Shown: piece by piece, positions 37,701 to 48,150 of the stretch
Position numbering within the stretch: position 1 is the stretch's first letter
Layout of the letters: every line of letters begins with the position of its first letter
Assembly (NCBI GenBank): GCA_018894105.1
Contig: CM032131.1
Span: 8,892,501 to 8,956,500 of the forward strand
Source: Jacaranda mimosifolia
Lineage: Eukaryota > Streptophyta > Magnoliopsida > Lamiales > Bignoniaceae
DNA: 64,000 nt
Reading direction: 5' to 3'
Notes under the pieces: generated by a model
Told to the model about the DNA's origin: nothing
The model's database searches: none
The model's input: the letters and a program-made list of their open reading frames with translations, nothing else
Program-made: the position numbers and the translations under genes

Positions 37701-38400
37701 TGCTGCCGTCCATATCAGTGTCAATTCTAGTAGTCTTGTCAAGGTTCTTTGGTTCTAGCTTTATGGTTTTAAATTCCCTGATAGGTTCGATCCTAGTCTC
37801 CTCCAGCTTCCGCTTCTTGCTCGTCTATCTTTCCTTGGGTTATGCTATTGGGGCATCCCCAAAGGTTTCAGTTTTGGTTGAGCTTTTTGTTCATTTGCCT
37901 CGGCCGATACTGTATAGCATCACCAGGCTTTCTTCATATTGCATAGAAGCTCGCCCGTCCCAACGGTAGTCGAAAACTTAACTTTTGTATGATAGGTCGA
38001 GACAATGACTCAAAAATCATTCAGTGCCGGTCGACCAATGATAGTGTTGCAAGCAAATGGTGCGTTGACGACCTAATAGTTAACAATGAGAGTTCTCCCA
38101 TGAGTGGCTTCCCCGAATTATGTGGACAGGTTTATAGATCCCTTGGGGATGATCTCTGACCCCCTGAATCCAACTAGAAGGGTGTGGACAGGCATAAATT
38201 TCAACTTGTCCATGTTTATTCTTTTCAAGGTCGACAGGAAAATGATGTTCGCAGAACTCCCATTGTCGACCAATATCTTACTGACCTCGAAGTTTACTAT
38301 TTCTACAGATACTACCAATGGGCAATCCAGCTTGTTGTCGGCCTTTTAGTTCTCGATATGGGAGAGGTCCACATCATAGAAAGAGATTGGCTTCGTGCTG
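34744..38400 (-). pseudogene. T3 pol: protease, RT, two RNase H-like domains, integrase
   Basis: Protease at 38318-38118 shows SKILVDNGSSANIIF with an intact D-N-G-S. RT carries YFLVMPFELKNASATYQRF near 37220, and its catalytic box reads YVNH at 37118-37107 instead of YVDD, so it should be dead. The first RNase H and connection lie in 36875-36507 (HLVRRIIALGRFIGQLA). A second, archaeal-type RNase H (36340-36180, LHIDGSMTSSGGGIGI) is a mark of the Tat lineage. Integrase follows, with the C-terminus ELPRLWNTVNLKKFYV just before the stop near 34744. Multiple stops and shifts. Confidence 0.85.
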
Positions 38401-38639
38401 GTCGACAATTGGAAGACTGTTTCGACCATGGAGGATTTGGTCATTCTAGTCTCTGTTGGTTCTGCCTTCTGGATGAGTTCGAGTCCTCCCAAGTTAGGCC
38501 TTCCGCAATAGTGTCAATTACTCCTATGATGGGTGGGCGGGGATCGTGGGTAGGTTTCTTTCCCTTATCTTCTTTCCTTGGGCAAACCGACCTTTATCTA
38601 TATGGAGTCTGGTCAGCTACGTCCGCTTTTTGTCGAGCT

Positions 38640-39880
38640 CTCTCGTCGATAAACTTTTTTAGATGGCCTTGTCAAATCAGCCTTTTGATCTCATTGTAGA
38701 GGTTGAAATAATCCTCCATGTCATGGCCTTTCTACCTATGATAGTATTTCTTGGATCTTTTCATAGCTTTTGTCTCGGTCAACTTCCTGGGTTTCTTGAA
38801 AAGGTTGTCGTGTTGGATGGCGAACAATACCTCATTTCTTGCGGCATTGAGCAGAGTGTAATTGTGGAAACATTTGATTGGAGATCGATAACCATCTCTG
38901 TACTGATGGTTATCTTTCTCTTTAACCTTTTTCTTGTTGGCATTAGGATTACCATACTTGAGCTTATTTATATCTTGTTAAGTTATATACCTCTCTGCGA
39001 GGTCGAGTAGTTCTTCCATGGTTCTTGGTCGCTCTCTGACTAAAGCATTAGCACACAGTTTATGTCGAAGGCCTAAGAGCACATTGATCAGAAATTTAAT
39101 ATGGGGCTGTCGATCTTTAGAACTTCAGTGTTTAACTTGGTGAAAAAATCACGAAGCGATTCTCTTTCATTCTATTTAACAGTGTGTAAATGGGTATAGG
39201 GGAGCTTTACGTTTCTCTGACTCACAAACTAGTGAAGAAACTTGTCGCACAGTTGGTCGTAGGAGTAGATCGATGCTGGTTCCAACTTCACAAACTAATC
39301 AAGCACAATTCCTTGGAATATGGTAACTAGCATCTTGCCATGAATGTACTTGTTATGCCCATGCAGCTGCATCATGTGCTTGAATTGTAGTAGGTGCTCA
39401 TTCGGGTCCATAGAGCTATCATATCTAGGCAACCTAGTTGGAGTTTTGGCATAGACAGCAATTCGCTCGTCAACTCTCTCCTGTATGAATGGTAACTCCT
39501 TTTCTCGACGAAAATGGGGAATGCCATCATAATGTGGGTTCATCTTCGAAATTCCTTCGAGTCGTCGGTTCAACTACTGCACTTGATGGGAAACTTCTTC
39601 CCATTTCTCCTAATTAGCTTGAGTTAGGTTTCTATTTGTCTGAGGTCCTATGGGCTCGACCCTATCACACCGCGGGGCTCGAAGAGGTCGTACGCCATGA
39701 TCCATGGAATCTGCAACTTCTTCTCAGGAGTATTATCGGGCTTCTTCTCTTGGGAATCATCCGAGACTGTCGTTTCATCGAGTGGGTGGTTGTCTAGACT
39801 TCGATCGACCCTTCTCTTCTCTAAAGGGCCTCTCCTCGTACTAAGTGGGCTAAGGAGTGGCACTAGCAGCTAGTCCAAGT
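38640..39880 (-). pseudogene. T3 gag pseudogene
   Basis: An upstream Pro/Asp/Lys-rich part (39863-39648) is followed by 39573-39295, which contains PRYDSSMDPNEHLLQFKHMM, the gag-core DPxExL signature. Near 38740-38650 the sequence YYHR...KGHDMEDYFNLYNEIKRL is the Tat zinc knuckle with both Cys positions now Tyr. The true start lies between 39863 and the PBS and is not resolved. Confidence 0.75.
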
Positions 39881-40120
39881 TAGTTATTATATCGATTGAG
39901 GGCAGTTGACAGTTAAGTAGAAATTTAGGCAGATATCTACTCGCTTATCAACTGTATAAGTTGGGGCATGGTCAGGGTGACCACTTACTCTGGCTGCGAA
40001 CTGGGTCACGCCACATCTAGTTCTTGAGGTCGAGAGGGAGGGATTGGGGATCTCCTATTCTGCTTCCTTTTAGTTGCGACTCGTCTAGTGTTAACTATTT
40101 TTCGTAGTTGCAGACTTAGC

Positions 40121-40138
40121 TTCCCACAGTCGATGCCA
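40121..40138 (-). other. T3 primer-binding site
   Basis: Minus strand TGGCATCGACTGTGGGAA, twelve bases inside the 5' LTR; same class as in T1 and T2 and the best preserved of the three. Confidence 0.7.
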
Positions 40139-40150
40139 AAATGATTAGGG

Positions 40151-40893
40151 TGTAAACTATTTAGGGATGTATTGGGCTATGGTCCAATCCAATTGAACAG
40201 ATAGCAGGCCGATAAGGGCGCTTGGTGAACTGATAGGGTCAAGTCTGCAACTAATAGCAAACATCAGGCTCACCAAGGGGCCCTCAGCTAAGGCACTTCA
40301 ATACTTAAGTCAGTATAATCGACCAGAAGATAGAGCAACAGAGTGAGGGCTTCTTGAGTGATAAATGGTATACATTATTAAAGGCTGGCAATGGGGGTAT
40401 TTATAGCCTTCTTAGTGTGATTGACATATCTATAATGCCCTTGCTACATAGAAAGGGCTTTTGTCCTTGCCTAGGGACCTTTAAGTCTTTTCCAGTATGT
40501 GTACTATTCCAGGTGGCGTTGCCTCCAGCTATGTAGGACAAGGTGGTACGCTAGTAGCGTGCACTAGCCTGGCACGACTGAAAAGATGGTATAGGTGGCG
40601 GCACACGCCATTAGTGCAGAGACATGCCACTTGTCAGTGTATTCAATGATGCGAAAAAGCTGTCGTGCCTGATCGACCTCCACTGTTAAGACTAGTACTT
40701 GCCCGTGAGTTATCTGCTAGATTCTAGTTGACAAGATGGTACTCTGTCATATTCAAATGCCTCTTCAGCTGAGTGCTAAAAGGAACTTCCTCGGTCGTAG
40801 TAGACCATACTCTGGTCGATAGGAGCGAATGCTGATACGCACACTAGTAGATAGGGCCCAATAATGTTGGATCTAGTCGATTACGTGGTTGGG
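40151..40893 (-). repeat. T3 5' LTR, truncated at its outer end
   Basis: Aligns with the first ~740 bases of 30115-30986, then passes straight into copia sequence (CTCATGAGTACGAATACT) at about 40894. A TATA box on the minus strand is at 40406-40398. Confidence 0.75.
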
Positions 40894-41626
40894 CCACAAC
40901 CACTCTCATGAGTACGAATACTAAACTGGAACTTGATGAGAACGGTAAAAATGTAGATGGAAAGGTCTAGAGAGGTATGATTGGTAGCTTATTCTATTTA
41001 ACTACTAGATGTCCAGATATTTTGTTTTCAACTTGCTTATTTGTTGATTCCATTCATATCCAAAGGAATCCTATTTAAATGCTGTGAAAAGAATATTGAG
41101 ATATATTGAGGGAATATCTAATTTTGACTTATGGAATCCACATTCTAAATCTTTTAATTTCATAAGCTATTCTGATGTGGATTATGTTAGTTGCAAGATA
41201 GACAGGAAAAGTACCAGCAGTAGTTGCCAACTGCTGGAAAATTTCCTAGTTTCATGGTGTAGTAAAAAGCAAAGTGTAGTTGCATTATCCATGATCGAGG
41301 CAAAATACATGGTCTTGGGCAATTGCTGCATCCAAGTAATATAGATGAAACATATATTACATGATTTTGGTATCAGGGTGCCTTGTGTGCCCATTTTACA
41401 TGATAGTTCCAGTGCTATTAGCATTTCTAAAAATCCAATTCTGCACTTACGTACAAAACATATTGAGATCAAACATCATTTCCTGTGTGATCATTTGAAT
41501 AAAGGTGATATATTAATTGATTTTGTTTTCACTAAGAATCAGCTTGCAGATCTTTTTACCAAAGCTTTGGAAGAAAAGAAATTTGCTTGCATAAGAGAGA
41601 AATTAGAAATTAAATCAAAAATTTAA
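40894..41626 (+). pseudogene. Copia RT end and RNase H (right half of the split pol)
   Basis: It resumes the copia frame with MSTNTKLELDENG, then RGMIGSL, and the RNase H part LNAVKRILRYIEGIS, SYSDVDYVSC, CSKKQSVVALSMIEAKYMVL, and TKHIEIKHHFL. The final block LADLFTKALEEKKF ends the polyprotein at 41626. Only a few codons are missing between this and 30114. A stop at 41342 breaks the frame. Confidence 0.85.
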
Positions 41627-41929
41627 TTTTGGCAGGATTTGTTAACTTATTTAAACCTAACAGTTATTCCTTCTTAAAAACCGCATGCTAATATGCTCAA
41701 TCATTTATCCCCCTATTACCAATTTTGTTTGCCAGAATTTTCAGTCATTATGATCAATAACTGATTGAGTTTCCAAAAATACAATTTTTAGAGTTTTCCT
41801 TATTTCTAAAATAATTTATTATCTTATCTCACACATCAAAACCTTTCACCTGTGTCTCAGTCTTCTTCGCAAAATCTTTGCAATGGAAATTTCTTTTTTC
41901 ACCTTCAATCTTTGAATCTTTCTTGAAAA

Positions 41930-43370
41930 ATGCCGAAGAGAGGAAATATCCAGTTAGTTGGACCTTCAACTTTGAAGAAAAAGAAACTTCTCTCTTCCTC
42001 CTCTAAACCCACTTCTCTCGAAGTATTCGAAGCCTCTCTTCTGCTCAAATGGTACAATGACTCAAGCTTCGATGATGAAAAATCATCTTCTTTTGATAAA
42101 CCTGAGTTCATGGGGTTTGAGGATCCTAGTATTAAGGACAACCCCATGGGTTCTCCTTGAAAAACAAAAGGTTCAAATGAGGGTATGTCGAGCCTTAGAT
42201 CATTTGTTCCAGTCAACCCTGAAAAAATCACTGTAAGGTCCCTTCTTCTCTCAAATTCTATTCTATTGAGACTGAAAATTATTTTCGTCAAAATTTTTTT
42301 AGGCGAAATCTAAATAGGGGAAGAGCCATTGATTTTAATTCATTATCCAAATCTCCTGCCATTGGTCTGTACAAACTGAAATGGGATAATTTTATAAAGT
42401 TAGATGAAAGTTCCTATCCTTATGTGGTGAAGCTATTTTATTCGAACTTTACTTTTATTGAATCTAAAATTGATGTTTTTGCTGAGTCTTATGTGTTCGG
42501 AAAAAGAATTATGCTTTCTTCATCAAAAATGAATTTTTTACTTGATCTTCCTGATGTTGAAACTAAGTTCTTTAATTTTGGAGACCCGTCTAAAGCTAAT
42601 ATTTCCTATGATGAAATCACCAAAATAATTTGGGGTGGTAAACAATTTGCTTTATCATGTGGGGCTACTTTAAACAAACTGAAGATTGAACACATTTTAC
42701 TTCACAAAATGCTTAGTTGTACTATATTTTCCTCTCCGGTATCAAATGGTGGTCATTCCACTGATATTAATTCCATAAGTCTTTATGTGATGGCTAAGGC
42801 TGTGTTAGAAAGAAACCAATTAATCTTGGCTTCATAATCCTGAAATGCAGGGTCTATTCCTTCTTCCATCAAGCCAAACACTTTCCCTACTCCATGATCC
42901 TTACTCACATCTTTAAACATGAGGACATTTTCTTATTGGAAGCCTGGATTGAGGGGGAGTGTGACCATAAAGTCTTGATCTTGCTAACCTTAGAAAAATG
43001 AGGATTCGGTACACTGAGAATGATGGGTAGTTTAGAGGGGTCGGTAGAACTCCTAGCGGCATCGAACTTCGCCCTTACAAATCTAAACTTCCAATTTCCA
43101 TTAGTTTTGAGTCTGAAGAATCTATCCCTAATCATCCCACTCTGATCAAAACACCAAGAAGGGCTCAAGAGAAAGTCAGTAAAGTAGATACTAGACTTGG
43201 AGATAAGATAGATGATCTTAGCAAAGTTGTGGAAACTCTTGCATGGTGTTTGGAACGACTTATTGATTCCATGAACTACAAGCTCGAGCATCTCCTTCGA
43301 AAGTCTAGTCACATTTATGTGAGTGTGATTCGACTAAAAGAAAAAGTTAGAGCATTTCTGAATGCCTTTT
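41930..43370 (+). pseudogene. Copia env-like ORF (Sirevirus type), broken
   Basis: Downstream of pol and upstream of the polypurine tract. It begins MPKRGNIQLVGPSTLKKKK at 41930, has a 137-codon open stretch at 42424-42837 (VKLFYSNFTFIESKIDVF, IEHILLHKMLSC) and, after frame breaks, a helical C-terminal part at about 43080-43370 (DDLSKVVETLAWCLERLIDS). Sireviruses commonly carry such an ORF; its function in plants is not established. At least four stops or shifts. Confidence 0.7.
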
Positions 43371-43706
43371 AGGCTCTTTTTGATGATGAAGGGGGAGACA
43401 CATGAAATTTGAAAACCTGCAACTCTTATCTGCTGGAATTTTGTTTAACTACTTGCTGGAACTTTGATCATTTGGCACTAATCTTTTCTTTGGACTTTTA
43501 TTTGTGGGCCTGTAAAACTTTTTAGACTTTTATTTGTGGGCCTTTGAAACTTATTATTCTAGAGGATCAATCTTTTTATGCTTAGGCATGATCTTTTGAT
43601 GATTGGGTTTAAACTCAATATATAGTATATGCTGATATTTGTTGTTTCTCTGGTTTCTTAATAGTTCAGGTGACATCTTTCCACTCTACTCAAATTTTGT
43701 CATCAT

Positions 43707-43720
43707 CAAAAAAGGAGAGA
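43707..43720 (+). other. Copia polypurine tract
   Basis: AAAAAAGGAGAGAT directly before the 3' LTR start at 43722, as needed for plus-strand DNA priming. Confidence 0.6.
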
Positions 43721-43721
43721 T

Positions 43722-45018
43722 TGTTAACCCTTTTGATTATTCATATTATTTTGATCATGACAAAATTAATCCTTGAATTATGCGCTGAAAAGTATGCATA
43801 TTATTATCTATTAGAATCTGCTTACAGCATCTGTTGGAATCTGTCATGTGTTGGAATTTACTTTCCATAAATAAAAAATCTCGTGCAGATTCTAGTTTGA
43901 TTTGCATCTTTGCAACTTAGGAAAGAAATTACATCATGCTGAAATTATTGAATCATTTGCGGTTCAAGGAATAAATGCATGATTATTAAAGTTAACTTGT
44001 TTTCCTATTTAATTCCAACCGATTCTTGTCTTAATGAGAACTTATAGCCATTAGACATAAGCATATAAAAGTGAAATTATGTAGCAATTAAAAGGAGTGA
44101 TCACTAAGTTGGGAGAGGACTTTATTACGCGTCTTGAGGAGTTGTGTGATACTCTCATATATATTTTGTGCTTAATTGTTTCTAATTCCTTACTCTACGT
44201 GTGTTTTTGAGGGACCCTGTGGTGACGAAGGTTAAGCGGAGCTTACCTTCGAAGGAACTTGGGGAGACGAGGACAAGGCAATTTGTGTCTCGAAGGATTT
44301 AGTGGTGAAAAGGGACAGGAGTCATACTTGCTCTCGAGGGACCCCGTGAAGAGAAGAAATCGGTGCTTGGTTGCTCTAAAGACCTCTAGGTGAAGAAACC
44401 AATAGGGCTATACTGTCTGGAATCTTCTATAGTATTCTTGGTTTCGGTCTAAAAGAAAAGACTAGAGCTTGCCGTACGGAGTGACAACAACTTGTGCATC
44501 AGTCCATAGAGGTTGTGCAAGTGAATCTAGCATAAGTTGCCCTGGACGTATTCACAAGTAGCTAGTTTCACAGTACATTGGAATCTGCCTTATCTCGTAT
44601 GGGATTCCGGTGTAGCTCTTTGTGAAGAGCTAGTTTTTCACCCTACTAGGGTGTTTCTAATCACTTACTGTTGATTACTATCAAATTACTATTATCATCT
44701 GTAAAAACATTATTATACATTTATTAATTTGACAGGTTTAAAATCCTAAGTGAAAGCTTAGGTAGAGGATGTAGGCTTGCAGAACCTCTATACATACCAG
44801 TGTATATTGACTTTTGGTTTTACTATTTTACTTATCATTGGTCTGACTGGTATCTTAACTGGTATTTATAAATTTCAGTCAGTAACTAAAATTATTTTTT
44901 TCTGTAAAAGACTTAAACAATTTTGAAAGAATAAAAAGTATTTTGAGTGAGAAATTTTTGCTGCATCAAAATCTCTTAAGCTTAATTCACCCTCCTCTTA
45001 GGCATACAATCACTCACA
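43722..45018 (+). repeat. Copia 3' LTR
   Basis: 1297 bp, TGTTAACCC...CACTCACA, partner of 24759-26032. Substitutions and small indels are frequent between the two. Confidence 0.85.
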
Positions 45019-45101
45019 AGGACATTTTGAGTAATGAACTTCTGTTGCATTAAAATTTCTTAAGCCTAATTCACCCTCTCTTAGGCATATAATCACTCAC
45101 A
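45019..45101 (+). repeat. Second copy of the LTR's last ~83 bp
   Basis: Repeats the LTR tail, from ATTTTGAGT to CACTCACA, in direct tandem with the end of the 3' LTR. Its GTTGCATTAAAAT differs from both LTR versions. See TSD position in the element entry. Confidence 0.8.
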
Positions 45102-45106
45102 AGGGC

Positions 45107-45411
45107 CATCTTATCCAACTTTTAGGACCGCAATAAGATAAAAATATGATTTTGACAAATGTCCAATCGAGAATTTTAGTATAAGCATAGAAAATAATGT
45201 GATAATAATTCTAAATTTTCTCCAATATATTTCATAAAAGAAAGGAATCTCTCGACTAATTTAATTAGTTTTATGTAGTAAAATTAAATATTGTTAAATA
45301 ATAATCAGGAACGATATTTCCATAATACTTCTAATTGATATATTGGAATTAGAATTAATTTTTTCTTGGAGTTGCTTTATGATCCTCAAATTAAATACCA
45401 TGAGTATGGGT
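45107..45411. other. AT-rich spacer
   Basis: No gene or repeat seen between the copia end and the hAT-like element copy B. Confidence 0.6.
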
Positions 45412-46355
45412 GGCAATTTGGGCTACAACCTATAGCCTCAATCCAACTCAAGTGGTTTTGGAGTGGGATGAGCCTCAAAATTTTAGAAATAGGTTTGAGT
45501 GGGTTGGGTTTAGGTGGATTTTATTAAATTTAAGTTTAGAATGAGCTTAAGTGGTTTTAGAATAAGTATAAGTGGGTTCAAAATGAGTTCATTTAAAAAT
45601 TTAAGTAAATTTTAATAAATGTAATAGAAATATTTTGAATTAATAATAAAAAAAAGTCCATATTATTTTCACTTTTATGTTTTTGTCAAGTTCTCGTATT
45701 TTTTTGGATATTAATAATTTCAAAATTGAAATATACATCTTGAGATTTGAATATATTAATAAATTAGTTGTCTAAAATTCTTTCTAACATATAAATTTTA
45801 GTGTATGAGTAATATCTTAAAGTTATACAAAAAATATTATGTCTGTTTATTTTAATTAATTGCTTGGCTAATATTGCATACCAAATCGCCAATAGTAAGA
45901 TTGATATGTAATTCATACAATCTAATTCTTGAAAAGTTAATCAAAACCAACACGTTCATAATTAAAAATTTGTTATACACCTAGTGATGCAATAATTATG
46001 CATTTTTTTTTTTAAAAAATTTACTTGGTTTTGGAATAGGTATTACTTATAATTAATTTTTAATGCAATTGAATATTAAAAAATTAATGAAATAAGCATA
46101 ATTTTAATAAATCATCTAATTATATTGTAAAATTGTATGTTGTATACTATGCACAATGTATATTAATATTATTATTGTATTTTAAATTATTTCTTTTAAA
46201 TAAGTATGAAGAAAATCAATTTTTTAGTTTTATATTAGACCAATTTAAACCTAACCCTATTCATCTATCTCAACCTATGTTGAATCCAATCAATTTTAAA
46301 CTCAACCCACATAAACTCAAATTAAATTCAACCCAATTCATCCATTTACCACTCA
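45412..46355. mobile_element. Non-autonomous hAT-like element, copy B (inverted relative to copy A)
   Basis: Left end GTATGGGTGGCAATTTGGGC; right end, minus strand, GTATGAGTGGTAAATGGATG. Interior blocks such as TTAGTTGTCTAAAATTC match the reverse complement of copy A (16197-17130) over most of the length. No transposase. A target duplication is not clear. Confidence 0.65.
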
Positions 46356-46359
46356 TACA

Positions 46360-48150
46360 TCAAAGCAATTTATGTTAATGCACAAGTTCACTAAATTCCC
46401 AAGATACAGTCATTGCTAGTAAATTATTCATTCTTAGACATTGCGGATGAAAATGAATTATTCAACTAATCCTCTTTAGTCTGTGCTTCTATCATGTTGG
46501 TTGATGCTACCATGTTATATATTGAATTATCATTGATAAAACTCAAATCATCGTATATGATTCAAGCAAGCTAAGCCTTCCATAGATTACAATTATATGG
46601 AAACTATGCTTTAATCATATGTACAACATAAATTCCGTGTTATGCACAATATATTTGTTTGACTAAATTTTTAAATAAAAAAAATTATACAATTATTTTA
46701 TTGTGCTTTTATGGACAGAACATTATAATTTTTGCATTCAATCAAGGATATACTATATAATTGGCCTAATGACATCGTCCCCACACTTATATGTGTGAGA
46801 TTTGAATTCGAATTCTAATGAATTTTTAGTATGCCTGGGGATGTGTAAATAAAAAAAATATTAATGAAATACTATCATGTTCTGAAAATATTGTTTCAAA
46901 TAGTATCTATTATGACATTAAAATAAAAATAATATATTTATTTATTTTTTAAATAGTATCTTATAAGACCCTAAGAGTTAAAAAACAAAAACTAAATAAA
47001 AGGGTTAAGTAAACAAATATATAAATAAAAAAGGGCCAGTAAACCTAATAAATTAAACCAAGATGGCACTCCAAATTCAAGTGGACCAAAGCCCACCTAA
47101 AACTTAATTAATATAAACACCAACTCTCAAAATAAAAAAAGGCATATTGATTTAAGCAATTATTTGCAAACTCGAGCTCTGACTAGACATGCGCGTTCTA
47201 GTAGTAGAAGTCCAACTCAACTAGTTAACTTTCGGAAAGGACCTGCACTCCATTTCTGTATAGCGTCATCTTGGCAACATCTGTGGAAACTCCCTTTTGA
47301 AGGAAGGAATGCTAAGAATGCAAATGAAGTCCAGAAAACTCCAGCACCCAAGTGGCACCACGAGGCGAGAACACGATGAACAATCCACCAAAAGCGCAAT
47401 TACATCTAGTAATGGAGTCAGCACGCAACACACACTACTTTCAAAGGTGATGCCCACATATTAAGCTCCGTCTAAAGGACCCTGATTCTATTTCCGTGCA
47501 GCATAAATCTCCATTAAAAAAAATAATTTGATGGGCTTAAAGTAAATTTTTGATAGGTGTATTTATAACCATATTAAGGCATAGAATAAAATATTTTTGT
47601 GAAATGTAAAAAAATATATTATAATTAAAAATTGCATTAACAAAGATTAAAGGAGTCGAATACTTTTGATAAGATATAATCCTTAAAATAATACAATCTC
47701 ATCAATCTCTTCTAAATTAATTATACTTTAAAATGAATAATGATCCATTTTTTAATATTTAATGCATCTTTATTTTTTTTTTTTAAAATTATATGTTCAG
47801 TTGAGTACGTAAAAGTAAAAATTTGAAATATTCATGCATATTCAATATGTTCAAATTTGAAAAGCAACAATATATTTATTTCATTCGACATGATATTAAC
47901 ATTAAACATTTATTTAATAAAAAAAAAAATTGTCCACATTTTTTGCATAATATATGATTAAATAAATAAAGGATATATTTAGTTATTAAAGTATAAAGCA
48001 AATATTGTCTCATTAATTAGTGGGTAATTAATTTTATCATCTTTTTTATTAAAAGTAAAAGTCCAATGACTTTATTTTGTAGATTGCAAATATGAACTCC
48101 GTTTTTAAAATCCCGAAGAAGTTCAGTTCAGAGATGGTTCTGATATTAAT
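46360..48150. other. Intergenic stretch upstream of the thioredoxin-like gene
   Basis: Mostly AT-rich. A less AT-rich block at about 47160-47510 holds open frames on both strands but no domain I recognise; it could be a decayed repeat. No promoter element is assigned with confidence. Confidence 0.5.

Larger units (their letters stand above)
30115..40893 (-). mobile_element. Nested Tat-like Ty3-gypsy element T3
   Basis: Inserted in the copia RT/RNase H. The 3' LTR is 30115-30986 and the 5' LTR 40151-40893. PBS at 40138-40121 and a polypurine tract opposite 30990-31000 set its direction as right to left. Gag, protease, RT, tandem RNase H and integrase are recognisable on the minus strand, with an extra ORF on the plus strand between integrase and 3' LTR. 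LTRs begin TGATATG on the minus strand, as in T1 and T2. The 5' LTR lacks its outer ~130 bp and no TSD is visible. Confidence 0.85.
24759..45101 (+). mobile_element. Sirevirus-like Ty1-copia retrotransposon, split by nested T3
   Basis: The LTRs are 24759-26032 and 43722-45018, with an extra copy of the last ~83 bp of the LTR at 45019-45101. AAGGG precedes the 5' LTR (24753-24757) and follows the last CAC (45100) of that duplicate, so it is the likely TSD and the duplicate belongs to the insertion. Internal order is gag, protease, integrase, RT, [T3 inserted], RNase H, and an env-like ORF, which marks the Sirevirus (Maximus/SIRE1) lineage. Stops and shifts are frequent and the LTRs are clearly diverged, so the insertion is old. 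Without T3 it would be about 9.6 kb. Confidence 0.85.

Noticed and set aside
38184..39010. Long plus-strand frames (171 and 115 codons) opposite T3 gag-pol
   Set aside because: They are antisense shadows of the minus-strand gag and protease, which carry clear motifs.
47164..47457. Overlapping open frames upstream of the thioredoxin-like gene
   Set aside because: Frames on both strands, no domain; probably an old repeat.
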